From positions 1-18,521 of the forward strand of contig CAMCXJ010000023.1 in assembly GCA_945883455.1 (NCBI GenBank): 18,521 nt of DNA, given 5' to 3'. A program made the translations under genes and the position numbers. Within the stretch, counting starts at the first letter, position 1, and every line of letters begins with the position of its first letter. Positions 7,562 to 14,767 of this stretch are shown here, piece after piece. The notes beneath the pieces are model-generated. The model had not been told where the DNA came from. It saw only the letters and a list, made by a program, of their open reading frames with translations, and did no database searches. This DNA is from Prosthecobacter debontii (GTDB lineage: Bacteria; Verrucomicrobiota; Verrucomicrobiia; Verrucomicrobiales; Akkermansiaceae).

Positions 7562-7616
7562 AAATCTCTCCGGCCACAAATTCCTTAGCCGTGCGCGCCA
7601 AATTCGACGGAGGTAT

Positions 7617-8348
7617 CTAAGGCAGGTAGTCCCGGATGGTGTGGGTGCGGAGCTGGCCGGAGTGCGGATCATGATATAAGAATACCATGGAGCGCACATT
7701 TTCGTTATAACGCCACGTCGAGTCGTAAAACGGCACGGCTTCTGTTCCTTTGCGGAAGTGCAAGTAAACGTATAGGTATTCCCTCTTGCCCTCACTTTTC
7801 GACGGATTCGGTTGCACCATCTTGTGTTGGCGAGGTTCCAGCTTGAGTTTCACGTCCCCGATCTCCACTGCAACATTCACTCTGGCGGCGTTCATGAAGA
7901 AAAATTTACCGCCGCCGAAATTGACGGTGCCATTGTCCATAGGAATCAGTTCGAAGCCATCGGATTCGTTCGGGCCTGAGCGGATGACCAAGATCAATTG
8001 GTTGGTGGAAGCGATGGATGGAGCTTTGCCGTAAGTGTTGAATGCGAATTCGCCCTTGTCATCCTTGGATGCCTTTCCAAGCGCCCAATGTGCCATTGGT
8101 TCGACTTTATAGATGGGTGAGAGCCTGTTCGTTGGCAGTTCGACTTTCATCGTTTTTCCATCACCCAACAGCAACTCAACTGGCTCCGCATCGGCTATTT
8201 TCGGGAATGCGACAAACTGCAATGAAATACCATTTTCCTGGCCTGGGCAAGCCAGCGACATGAAATGGATGCCGCCGACCGCAAGAAATATTCGGCAGAT
8301 GATGGAGATGCGTGGATGATATGGGCCGATGGTCATGCTAAATTTCAT
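7617..8348 (-). CDS. Secreted protein of unknown function, coupled to cassette protein A
   Basis: The product is 243 aa if started at ATG 8346-8348, which overlaps the 3' end of the upstream cassette A gene by 11 nt. A second ATG at 8334-8336, one base past that gene's stop, would give 239 aa. Either layout implies translational coupling, and neither has a clear Shine-Dalgarno. The open frame extends further upstream but only inside the other gene. An N-terminal hydrophobic segment (about residues 14-33, IICRIFLAVGG...) followed by ACPGQ suggests export, possibly lipoprotein-like. The mature part is rich in beta-strand patterns, with landmarks EPVELLLGDGKTMKVELP, NFGGGKFFFMNAA and FLYHDPHSGQLRTHTIRDYL. 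I recall similar proteins beside other Verru_Chthon cassettes but know no assigned function. It is co-transcribed with a pilin-like protein, so a role in the same envelope structure is inferred. Confidence 0.8.
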   Translation of the reverse strand: MKFSMTIGPYHPRISIICRIFLAVGGIHFMSLACPGQENGISLQFVAFPKIADAEPVELLLGDGKTMKVELPTNRLSPIYKVEPMAHWALGKASKDDKGEFAFNTYGKAPSIASTNQLILVIRSGPNESDGFELIPMDNGTVNFGGGKFFFMNAARVNVAVEIGDVKLKLEPRQHKMVQPNPSKSEGKREYLYVYLHFRKGTEAVPFYDSTWRYNENVRSMVFLYHDPHSGQLRTHTIRDYLP

Positions 8349-11300
8349 CTGAGTTAAGCCAGCGGAAAGAAACGATGTTGAACGTCCGTCCAAACTTGCG
8401 GTTCGCTTCCGATGCAAGGGAGGCGTTGCGGATGTGGTTCTCATCCAGATTGTCCACGTAATCGGGCACCCTTTGCACGACCGCCTCGCACCAGGCTCGA
8501 GCCATCACGTTGCCCTGCGCGTCGATGGAGTCGCCATAAGTCCGGATCACAAAGGTGTCGCCGCGCGGAGTCAGTTGCTCGGCCAGACCGCGGAGGATGT
8601 CCGCCTGATCCACATAAGTCTGGCTGCCGTAGGCGATGGGGCCTTTGGCTGCATCCGGGAAAGCGAACCCGATCCCGGCCGTTTCAGGATCAAGCATACG
8701 CCCGGGTTTCCGGAAGGGGGCGTTGATCGAAACATCCGGGTCATCCAACGCCGCTTGCAGGGCACCTTTCAGGGCCATGCCTTTGGTGTTGGCAACGTCC
8801 AGCCTGCGATTGATGAATTCCGACATCGAAAGGAACGGCCCGCGGAGTTTGACCTGCTTGACCATGGCCACGGCCAATTCCCCGATCTCCTTGTCTGTCA
8901 ATTCGCGTCCTGCTGTCCATTGCTCCTTCGGGCTATTCGGCGATGTGATCGCGCCGGTCGTTACGGGCTTGGAGTTCGGCAGTGTGACAGCATTCACGAC
9001 CGTCTTGTCCGTCGAAACGGATTCGAGCGGGATTTTGCCGAATTCCAGGTACGCGACCGGTTTCCCCCGCAGACTGGAGAAAAAGACCCTCCATGCATCG
9101 ACGGATGTGGAGTTCACATTGAACGCACCATCGACTATGAGGTGGGAGGCGATCTTGTCGGCGCGCCCGTTCGTGAACAGGTTGTCCTCAGCATAGAGCT
9201 TGTCGAGCTTGGTTTGATCCAGATTGCCCTTGTAAGGAAGCATGCGTCGGTTGGGAAGCAGGGTGTAGCCACCTTCCGTAAAGAACTCATCGGCCAGTTG
9301 TTTGGCGGTGCGTGATGTGCCCCCGAAAAGCTCCACCTTGGAAGGTTGCGGAGACATGGAGGAAAAGAAGTATTCATCCCACAAGGCCTTGTTGGCGAGG
9401 TAGGAATGATCGACAAACGGCACGTTACCCACTGCACCCACGTCCGCATCAAAGTGGCGCGTCTTAGTCGTGAATGACTTCTGTGCCGGAATGTTGGGAT
9501 GGGCGTAAGAGTTACCAATCGCCTGCATGACATGCGGACCCAGCCCTCCCTGTCCGGTCGCCGTGGTCTTTTGATAATCGGTGCCTTCCGGGTTGTTGTA
9601 CCGAGCGGTTTTGTGCCAGAGCATGTCGTTCAGCGGATCATCGCCTATCATGAAAAAATTGCCCAAGCTAAAGCCTCCGAGTTGTGCATGACTGAGGGAT
9701 GCGATGGAAATCGGGGGGAGAACCGGTATCTCGCGTTGGATAAGATGCGTTGTGCCGGATTCTATGGTGTAGCCGCCGCCGTAGTAGCCGTTTCCGCTAT
9801 TCGGCTTCCCTCGCACGATCGAGTCTTCGATATTGTTCACTTTTCCAATCTGCCAGTCCCATCCGGCATTGTAGAGAGATGCCAGATCCGATTGATCGAT
9901 GAATGGCGGGGCGCCGGATGGGCTATGCAGGAAAGGGCGACTCGCAAGACGCCGACCACCACCGAAGCCGCCTGCGGCACCGGTGCCAATTTCACAGCCC
10001 AGGCTCATTGAGAATTCCAGCAACCCAATCGCCTCATCATCGTTCCCCGCGCTAATCAGATCCTCGCCACTGATTGCATCAGAAGAGCCATCGAAGGGAA
10101 TGGGAGCTTTTCCGCCGGGGAAGGCTGGTGTCATCAGTTGGTTGCTAAATTCCCACAGTGCCTGACGGTTTGCAGCATTGGTGCCGTGTCGGCTGATCAT
10201 GGAATAGTGCCTGATGTGATCAATCCCATCTTGCCATCTCGCCCGGTAGCCCGGGTCAAGCAGGGAGAAAGCAAACGCTGCACCAGGGATAGCGAAAGCG
10301 TTAGACACTGTTCTGCTGTCCGCCCAATTGGTTTTACTCGCAGTGTCGTTTGCGACCAATAACGAGATGCTGTCACTGGCATTGAATACCATGTGAGAGC
10401 CTTCCCCTCCCGGTAAATAGGCGTTGTAGAAATGGGGCGCTGAGGTTCGAATGGCAGGTGCCGAATTCGGCATGCGAAAAAAGGCGAATGGATCAAAGTT
10501 GTTGATGGTGCGGTTCACTCCTCCTTCCGTGGTGAAACTTGCTGTTCTTCCATCAGCGTCCAGCATGGCACCATTCGAGGGATCTGCGGAGAATATCTTG
10601 ACCTCACCTGGCGCGAAGGTGACGGAATTGGGACCAGTGCCTCCCAAGCTCAGCCTGAAGAAGCAGAACCCATTTCCAATGGCGGATTGGTTGCCGTGCG
10701 GCTTGGTAAGGTGACTGAGGTTGAACCATTCGGATTCGACCGGAGCGCCTCCTCCCGTGTGTTTGGCCCATTTGAAGATGACCGGAGTCGGTTTCGAAAA
10801 TTCCAAAATTTGCTCCTTATCCATCACGAGGGGCAGGTTCGTCGGGTTCCACATGGTCACCACCGGCATGAGTCCAACCCTGAGTTTATGGGTGTCGGTG
10901 TCTCTTATGGGTTCGTTGGGAACATAATTTCTGAAATCGTTGCGGGCGATCAGATCCGTCACCACCTTCCTATCCGTAGCGGTGATGAGAGCCGACGAAA
11001 CCACGATAAGATACTGGACCTTCGTCATGACAGGTTGGCGGTAAAGTGTAGTGTATTCCCGTAAGGCCCTTGGTTTGTTTTTGTTCCCTCCATCATAATC
11101 CGGCACACTCTGCTGGATATTCGAGGCGGTGAAATGTACGCCTTCACGCCTGCCGTTGCTGAATGTAGCCTGGTGATCGTAAAGTTGGTAGTAGGCGGCT
11201 AAGTCTTGGATCGGAACCCTTGAATGCGTACGATTCGTGAAGCGAGGATCATCAAATTCATAAAGCATGTATTCGGGGCCTTGGTTGGCGAGGTCGACCG

Positions 11301-12357
11301 GCTGTTCTAAAATCACCGAGAGATCACGTTTCAGCCCACCCTCGCGGACATCGGAGAGAACGGATTGCGAGAACGGGCTTACGGCATGGAAATTAAGCTT
11401 GGCAGGCTTTTTCGCAGGTTTATCGGCTGGATCATAGACCACCGCATCCAAGGTCTTCAGTGTGGGCAAGCCTTTGAGTTTGGCATCCTGGGCGGGGGTG
11501 ATTCCCTCCAGATTCTTGATGATTGTGGTGCCGGAGGATCCGGGCGACTGCCCCCTGAAAATCTTTTCCGCGGCATTGGCAGGAGGCGTGGTTGCGTAGG
11601 AATCCGCCATCACATGCGCCTTCTGGCTTTCATCACCCACCCACCAGCCGTAGCGTCCCCGGCCTCCGCTTGTGGAGGTCGCTGCGACTTCCATCAGCCG
11701 GGCGCTCACGAAACCGGTGGAAGGCGCTTCATCACCCAGCGATCCCTTGCCCACCAGGCGTATGGCATTATCAGACACGGAGGGACTGGGCACACCTTCC
11801 AGGACAAGGGAGAGGGCGCTATCCGGCTTGCCCGCTTCCGTCTCATCGAGTGAAAGCAGCCATCGGCGGAAATGTTTGGATTTGTTCGCATAGTCCGGCC
11901 GCATGGATGCGTCGGGTTGGCTGCCAATCGTCTGATGATGGCTTTCGGAAGAGGGATAGGCGGGGTTGGTTGGCGCATTCGCAAGCGGGCCGGCAATCCA
12001 TGAGTCCCAGGCACCCGTCCACATCGGGTGCCTGACTGTGGAATCGGAAAGGATCGCCCCGTTGGCCGATATGCGCTGATCCGGGCCCAACTGTTTCTGC
12101 AACTCGCCGATGGCGATCATCAGCGCCAGGCGGGCGTTGGCGCGGGCTTCCGCCTGGGCGTTCGTGTGGCCGGAGTTGCGGAGCGTGACCGCCGAGAGGC
12201 TGAGCAATCCCACAGCCAGAACGACCAGCAGGATCATCAGGGAAAGGGTTGCGACCAATGCGAACCCGTGCCGCTTGCGGTCTCCACGCGGATTGGAACC
12301 CGGCAACAAGTTCCGGTCGGCCTGATTGTGCGGAACCGTTTTGTTAAGCGTTTTCAT
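8338..12357 (-). CDS. Verru_Chthon cassette protein A (large pilin-like N-terminus envelope protein)
   Basis: The protein is 1339 aa from ATG 12355-12357, chosen because CAGGGT (AGGG at 12366-12369) lies 8 nt upstream. An upstream in-frame GTG at 12390 would add 11 residues without such a site. After a basic leader, KRHG|FALVATLSL starts a long hydrophobic helix (residues about 32-55) in the manner of PilX-like/type IV pilin N-termini, with the probable prepilin cleavage G31|F32. The Glu expected at mature position 5 is absent (Ala). The next segment, ARANARLALMIAIGELQ then LGPDQRISANG, is the characteristic TIGR02600-type signature. The remaining ~1200 residues are a large soluble region of unknown function. 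Known cassettes encode A, B, C and D proteins together; here A stands without B-D and is followed by the 7617-8348 gene. It is divergent from the regulator at 12442, which probably controls it. Confidence 0.9.
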   Translation of the reverse strand: MKTLNKTVPHNQADRNLLPGSNPRGDRKRHGFALVATLSLMILLVVLAVGLLSLSAVTLRNSGHTNAQAEARANARLALMIAIGELQKQLGPDQRISANGAILSDSTVRHPMWTGAWDSWIAGPLANAPTNPAYPSSESHHQTIGSQPDASMRPDYANKSKHFRRWLLSLDETEAGKPDSALSLVLEGVPSPSVSDNAIRLVGKGSLGDEAPSTGFVSARLMEVAATSTSGGRGRYGWWVGDESQKAHVMADSYATTPPANAAEKIFRGQSPGSSGTTIIKNLEGITPAQDAKLKGLPTLKTLDAVVYDPADKPAKKPAKLNFHAVSPFSQSVLSDVREGGLKRDLSVILEQPVDLANQGPEYMLYEFDDPRFTNRTHSRVPIQDLAAYYQLYDHQATFSNGRREGVHFTASNIQQSVPDYDGGNKNKPRALREYTTLYRQPVMTKVQYLIVVSSALITATDRKVVTDLIARNDFRNYVPNEPIRDTDTHKLRVGLMPVVTMWNPTNLPLVMDKEQILEFSKPTPVIFKWAKHTGGGAPVESEWFNLSHLTKPHGNQSAIGNGFCFFRLSLGGTGPNSVTFAPGEVKIFSADPSNGAMLDADGRTASFTTEGGVNRTINNFDPFAFFRMPNSAPAIRTSAPHFYNAYLPGGEGSHMVFNASDSISLLVANDTASKTNWADSRTVSNAFAIPGAAFAFSLLDPGYRARWQDGIDHIRHYSMISRHGTNAANRQALWEFSNQLMTPAFPGGKAPIPFDGSSDAISGEDLISAGNDDEAIGLLEFSMSLGCEIGTGAAGGFGGGRRLASRPFLHSPSGAPPFIDQSDLASLYNAGWDWQIGKVNNIEDSIVRGKPNSGNGYYGGGYTIESGTTHLIQREIPVLPPISIASLSHAQLGGFSLGNFFMIGDDPLNDMLWHKTARYNNPEGTDYQKTTATGQGGLGPHVMQAIGNSYAHPNIPAQKSFTTKTRHFDADVGAVGNVPFVDHSYLANKALWDEYFFSSMSPQPSKVELFGGTSRTAKQLADEFFTEGGYTLLPNRRMLPYKGNLDQTKLDKLYAEDNLFTNGRADKIASHLIVDGAFNVNSTSVDAWRVFFSSLRGKPVAYLEFGKIPLESVSTDKTVVNAVTLPNSKPVTTGAITSPNSPKEQWTAGRELTDKEIGELAVAMVKQVKLRGPFLSMSEFINRRLDVANTKGMALKGALQAALDDPDVSINAPFRKPGRMLDPETAGIGFAFPDAAKGPIAYGSQTYVDQADILRGLAEQLTPRGDTFVIRTYGDSIDAQGNVMARAWCEAVVQRVPDYVDNLDENHIRNASLASEANRKFGRTFNIVSFRWLNSDEI

Positions 12358-12416
12358 TTGAAATACCCTGTAATCACAAAGTCCCGGCACGCAAAATTAT
12401 TCCACATTGCCAACCA

Positions 12417-12436
12417 ATCCGGTTCCACCCATGTTT
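12417..12436 (+). promoter_or_regulatory. Conserved block, copy B (candidate operator/leader element)
   Basis: ATCCGGTTCCACCCATGTTT sits in the 84-bp space between the divergent cassette A gene and regulator, ending 5 nt before the regulator ATG. It differs from copy A (7325-7344) at one base. Within it GGT-TCC-ACC is a short inverted repeat that copy A breaks (GAT), so dyad symmetry is not a conserved property. It could be an autoregulatory operator covering both promoters or part of the regulator's 5' leader. Confidence 0.6.
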
Positions 12437-12441
12437 CCTGT

Positions 12442-13521
12442 ATGAAAGGTCTGCGCATCCGTTCCGCGTCCGGTCAGCTTGCGGAACATCTCAAGGAGGA
12501 GATCCGGGCTGGCAGGTGGACGGAGAAGATGCCGGGCGAGACCTGGCTGGTCACGAACCTCCAGGTGGGACGGGACACTGTGAGGGCGGCGCTGGCGCAG
12601 CTGGAGGAGGAGGGTGTGCTGGTTTCACAAGGGCAAGGCAAGCGGCGGCGGATCGTGAAGAACGGGGGAACCGAGACAACCCGGAAGATCCGGGTGAGGA
12701 TTTTGCTCTACGAGAAACAAGCCCGTGGGGACATCGACAACTCAAGCCTGTTGACCCAGCTGTTGGAGGCGGGGTTCGGAGCCGAGTTTTCGGCGAAATC
12801 GCTCAAGGATCTCGGCATGGATGTGGAAAGGGTGACCTGGTATGTGAAACAGAACCCGGCGGATGCCTGGGTCGTGAGCGCCGCATCGCGGGAAGTCCTC
12901 GAATGGTTTGCGGGGCAGCCAACCCCAGCGATCGCGATGTATGGCAGGCATTACGGGCTGACGATTGCAGCGGCGTATCCAATCATGATTCCCGGCCAAA
13001 CCGAGGCCGTGCGTCGCTTGGTTGATCTAGGACACAAACGAATCGTGATGCTGACCCGCGAGGAACGCCGCAAGCCGAAATTGTCGCGCCCGGAGCAGGC
13101 ATTCATCGACGAACTGGAGGCGGCGGGGATCATTACCGGCGACTACAACCTCCCGGACTGGGAGGAAAGCAGAGAGGGATTGAGTCGCCTACTGAACGAA
13201 CTCTTCCGCATCAGTCCGCCCACGGTATTGATCTTTCAGGAAGCTCAGCTGTTCATCGCCGCGCGCTCACATCTCGCCGACCGGGGCATCATCGCCCCCC
13301 GGGATGTCTCGCTGGTGGTGGCGGAAAGCGATCCGAGCTTCGGGTGGAGCGACCCGATCCCCTCCCACATCCACTGGGATTACCGTCCGGTGGTGCGCCG
13401 CGTGGTGCGTTGGGCAAGGAACGTGGCGCAAGGCAAGGACGATCGCATGAAAGGCGGCACGGAGTCGAAGTTCGTCGAGGGTGGCACCATCGGGCCGGTT
13501 CCTGGACGCCCAGGCGTCTGA
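12442..13521 (+). CDS. GntR-headed, LacI-like sugar/ligand-binding transcriptional regulator
   Basis: The protein is 359 aa from ATG 12442-12444. The frame is open for 138 codons further upstream, but those codons lie antisense within the cassette A gene. Residues about 8-75 form a GntR-type winged helix: GQLAEHLKEEIRAGRW, then the recognition region NLQVGRDTVRAALAQLEEEGVL and the wing GQGKRRRIV. Residues about 85-350 resemble the periplasmic-binding-protein-like effector domain of LacI/XylR-type regulators, with AVRRLVDLGHKRIVMLTREER, PTVLIFQEAQL and RGIIAPRDVSLVVAE. It should therefore bind DNA as a dimer and respond to a small ligand, unknown here. No Shine-Dalgarno precedes the ATG, but a 4-codon upstream ORF (ATG 12431, TGA overlapping the start) may couple translation. 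It is divergent from cassette A and 58 nt ahead of the RND pump genes, either or both of which may be its targets. Confidence 0.85.
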   Translation: MKGLRIRSASGQLAEHLKEEIRAGRWTEKMPGETWLVTNLQVGRDTVRAALAQLEEEGVLVSQGQGKRRRIVKNGGTETTRKIRVRILLYEKQARGDIDNSSLLTQLLEAGFGAEFSAKSLKDLGMDVERVTWYVKQNPADAWVVSAASREVLEWFAGQPTPAIAMYGRHYGLTIAAAYPIMIPGQTEAVRRLVDLGHKRIVMLTREERRKPKLSRPEQAFIDELEAAGIITGDYNLPDWEESREGLSRLLNELFRISPPTVLIFQEAQLFIAARSHLADRGIIAPRDVSLVVAESDPSFGWSDPIPSHIHWDYRPVVRRVVRWARNVAQGKDDRMKGGTESKFVEGGTIGPVPGRPGV

Positions 13522-13579
13522 TGCGCAGGCGCACAAGCGGGTTATTGACAATGCCCGGTGCCGAAAGAAGCTTCGCGGC

Positions 13580-14767
13580 GTGAATGAGCGAGCGGAAGCG
13601 GATCGGAAAAGCCAAGTCAGGGCAGTGGCGTCGTTCGTGCTGATTCTGACCATCATCGTTGTCACGGTGCTGGGGATCATTCTGCTGGTGATGAACAAGC
13701 GCGTCGCGAAGGAGGAGGAGAAACAGCGCATCATCCCGGTGGTCGATGTCGTCGAGGTGACGGGTTTAGATCATGCAGTGAAAATTTTGACCCAAGGTGT
13801 GGTCGAGAGTGCGCGGGAAACGAAGCTCGCGGCGGAGGTCGGCGGGCGGGTGATGGAGATTTCCCCTTCGTTCAAACGAGGTGGCGTAGTGAAAAAGGGC
13901 GAGCGCTTAGTGCAGATCGACGCGGCGGATTTCCGCTCGGCACTGGCGGCGGCGGAGGTGCGGCGGGCGGAAGCGGAGCTGGCGCTGGAGCAGGAAAAAG
14001 CGCGGGTGGAGCAGGCGAAACTCGATTGGGCAAAGCTTGGCAGCGGTAGCAAACCGCTCAATCCCCTCGTGCTGCGCGAGCCTTTCCTGGCGGCCGCGGA
14101 GGCGAGTGCAGCGAGTGCCGTCGAGGCGGCAGCGAAAGCACGTCGCGATGTGGAGCGCACGGTAATCTTAGCTCCCTTCGCTGCCGGCCTGCGTTCCGCT
14201 AATGCCGAGGTCGGCGCGGTGGTGGCTCCCGGCACAATGGTCGCGGAACTCTACGCCAGCAGCGATCTCGAGGTGCGGCTTCCGCTGAGCTTGGAGGACT
14301 TCGGTTTCCTCACCCGCAATGCGGCGGGCGCGGTCACGGCAGAGGTCGTTCTGAAAGGCAAAATCGGTGCGGAGGGATACATTTGGAAAGCAGAGATGGC
14401 ACGGGTCGATCCCGAGATTTCGCGGGAAACCCTCTCCGCACATATCGCGGTGAAAGTATTGCCCACGGAGGGATCCGCTTTCCCGCTGCCGCCCGTGGGG
14501 CTGTTCGTGAACGCGGAGATCACTGGGAAAACGCTGGACGATGTGAAGGAGATCCCGCGGCGGGCGCTGTTGGATGGGAACCGAGCGATCGTGGTCATGG
14601 CGGACAACAAGATCGCCTTCCGCGACCTCACGATCCCCAGGCTCACCCGCGAAACCGCGCTGGTTAGTGGCGGCTTTGAGGCGGGCGACCGCGTGGTGCT
14701 CACCCGCCTTTCCGCGCCAGTGAGCGGCATGGAGGTCGAGATCGATGCCGAGAAGGAGGACGAATGA
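13580..14767 (+). CDS. RND efflux periplasmic adaptor (HlyD/membrane-fusion protein family)
   Basis: The product is 395 aa with the GTG start at 13580-13582. A longer GTG start at 13481 would overlap the regulator's 3' end by 41 nt and add a non-conserved leader of 33 residues. After about 15 cytoplasmic residues comes one membrane anchor (about 17-38, FVLILTIIVVTVLGIILLVM). The periplasmic part follows adaptor order: a first lipoyl half (TKLAAEVGGRVMEIS...VVKKGERLVQID), a helical hairpin rich in Ala and Glu, and a second lipoyl half (ILAPFAAGLRSANAEVGAVV). A beta-barrel (DLEVRLPLS...) and a membrane-proximal end complete it. It links the inner-membrane pump to an outer-membrane channel; no TolC-like gene is in the window. 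The stop overlaps the permease start by 4 nt (ATGA), so the two are translationally coupled. Substrate unknown. Confidence 0.88.
   Translation: MNERAEADRKSQVRAVASFVLILTIIVVTVLGIILLVMNKRVAKEEEKQRIIPVVDVVEVTGLDHAVKILTQGVVESARETKLAAEVGGRVMEISPSFKRGGVVKKGERLVQIDAADFRSALAAAEVRRAEAELALEQEKARVEQAKLDWAKLGSGSKPLNPLVLREPFLAAAEASAASAVEAAAKARRDVERTVILAPFAAGLRSANAEVGAVVAPGTMVAELYASSDLEVRLPLSLEDFGFLTRNAAGAVTAEVVLKGKIGAEGYIWKAEMARVDPEISRETLSAHIAVKVLPTEGSAFPLPPVGLFVNAEITGKTLDDVKEIPRRALLDGNRAIVVMADNKIAFRDLTIPRLTRETALVSGGFEAGDRVVLTRLSAPVSGMEVEIDAEKEDE

Larger units (their letters stand above)
7212..7616. other. 405-bp gene-free region with regulator relic and repeat cluster
   Basis: No intact gene was found here. 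From left to right the region holds a leader before the 47-aa ORF, an A/T-rich tract (about 7298-7320) suited to a promoter for the minus-strand PEP-CTERM unit, and the conserved 20-bp block (7325-7344). These are followed by a degraded regulator 5' end on the plus strand (7353-7417), three REP-like arms (7427-7561), and about 55 bp without recognisable features before the stop of the 7617-8348 gene. Short open frames here overlap the repeats and look fortuitous. Confidence 0.7.

Noticed and set aside
8434..9315. 293-aa open frame on the plus strand
   Set aside because: It is antisense to cassette protein A, which has a clear family signature; no supporting motif or ribosome-binding site was seen.
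12028..12441. N-terminal extension of the regulator by 138 codons
   Set aside because: This stretch is antisense to cassette A and its intergenic region, and the winged-helix domain begins a few residues after the ATG at 12442.
13545..13550. TTGACA, a perfect -35 hexamer before the adaptor gene
   Set aside because: No -10-like hexamer lies 16-18 nt downstream (AAGCTT region), and a start there would fall at or inside the adaptor's first codons.
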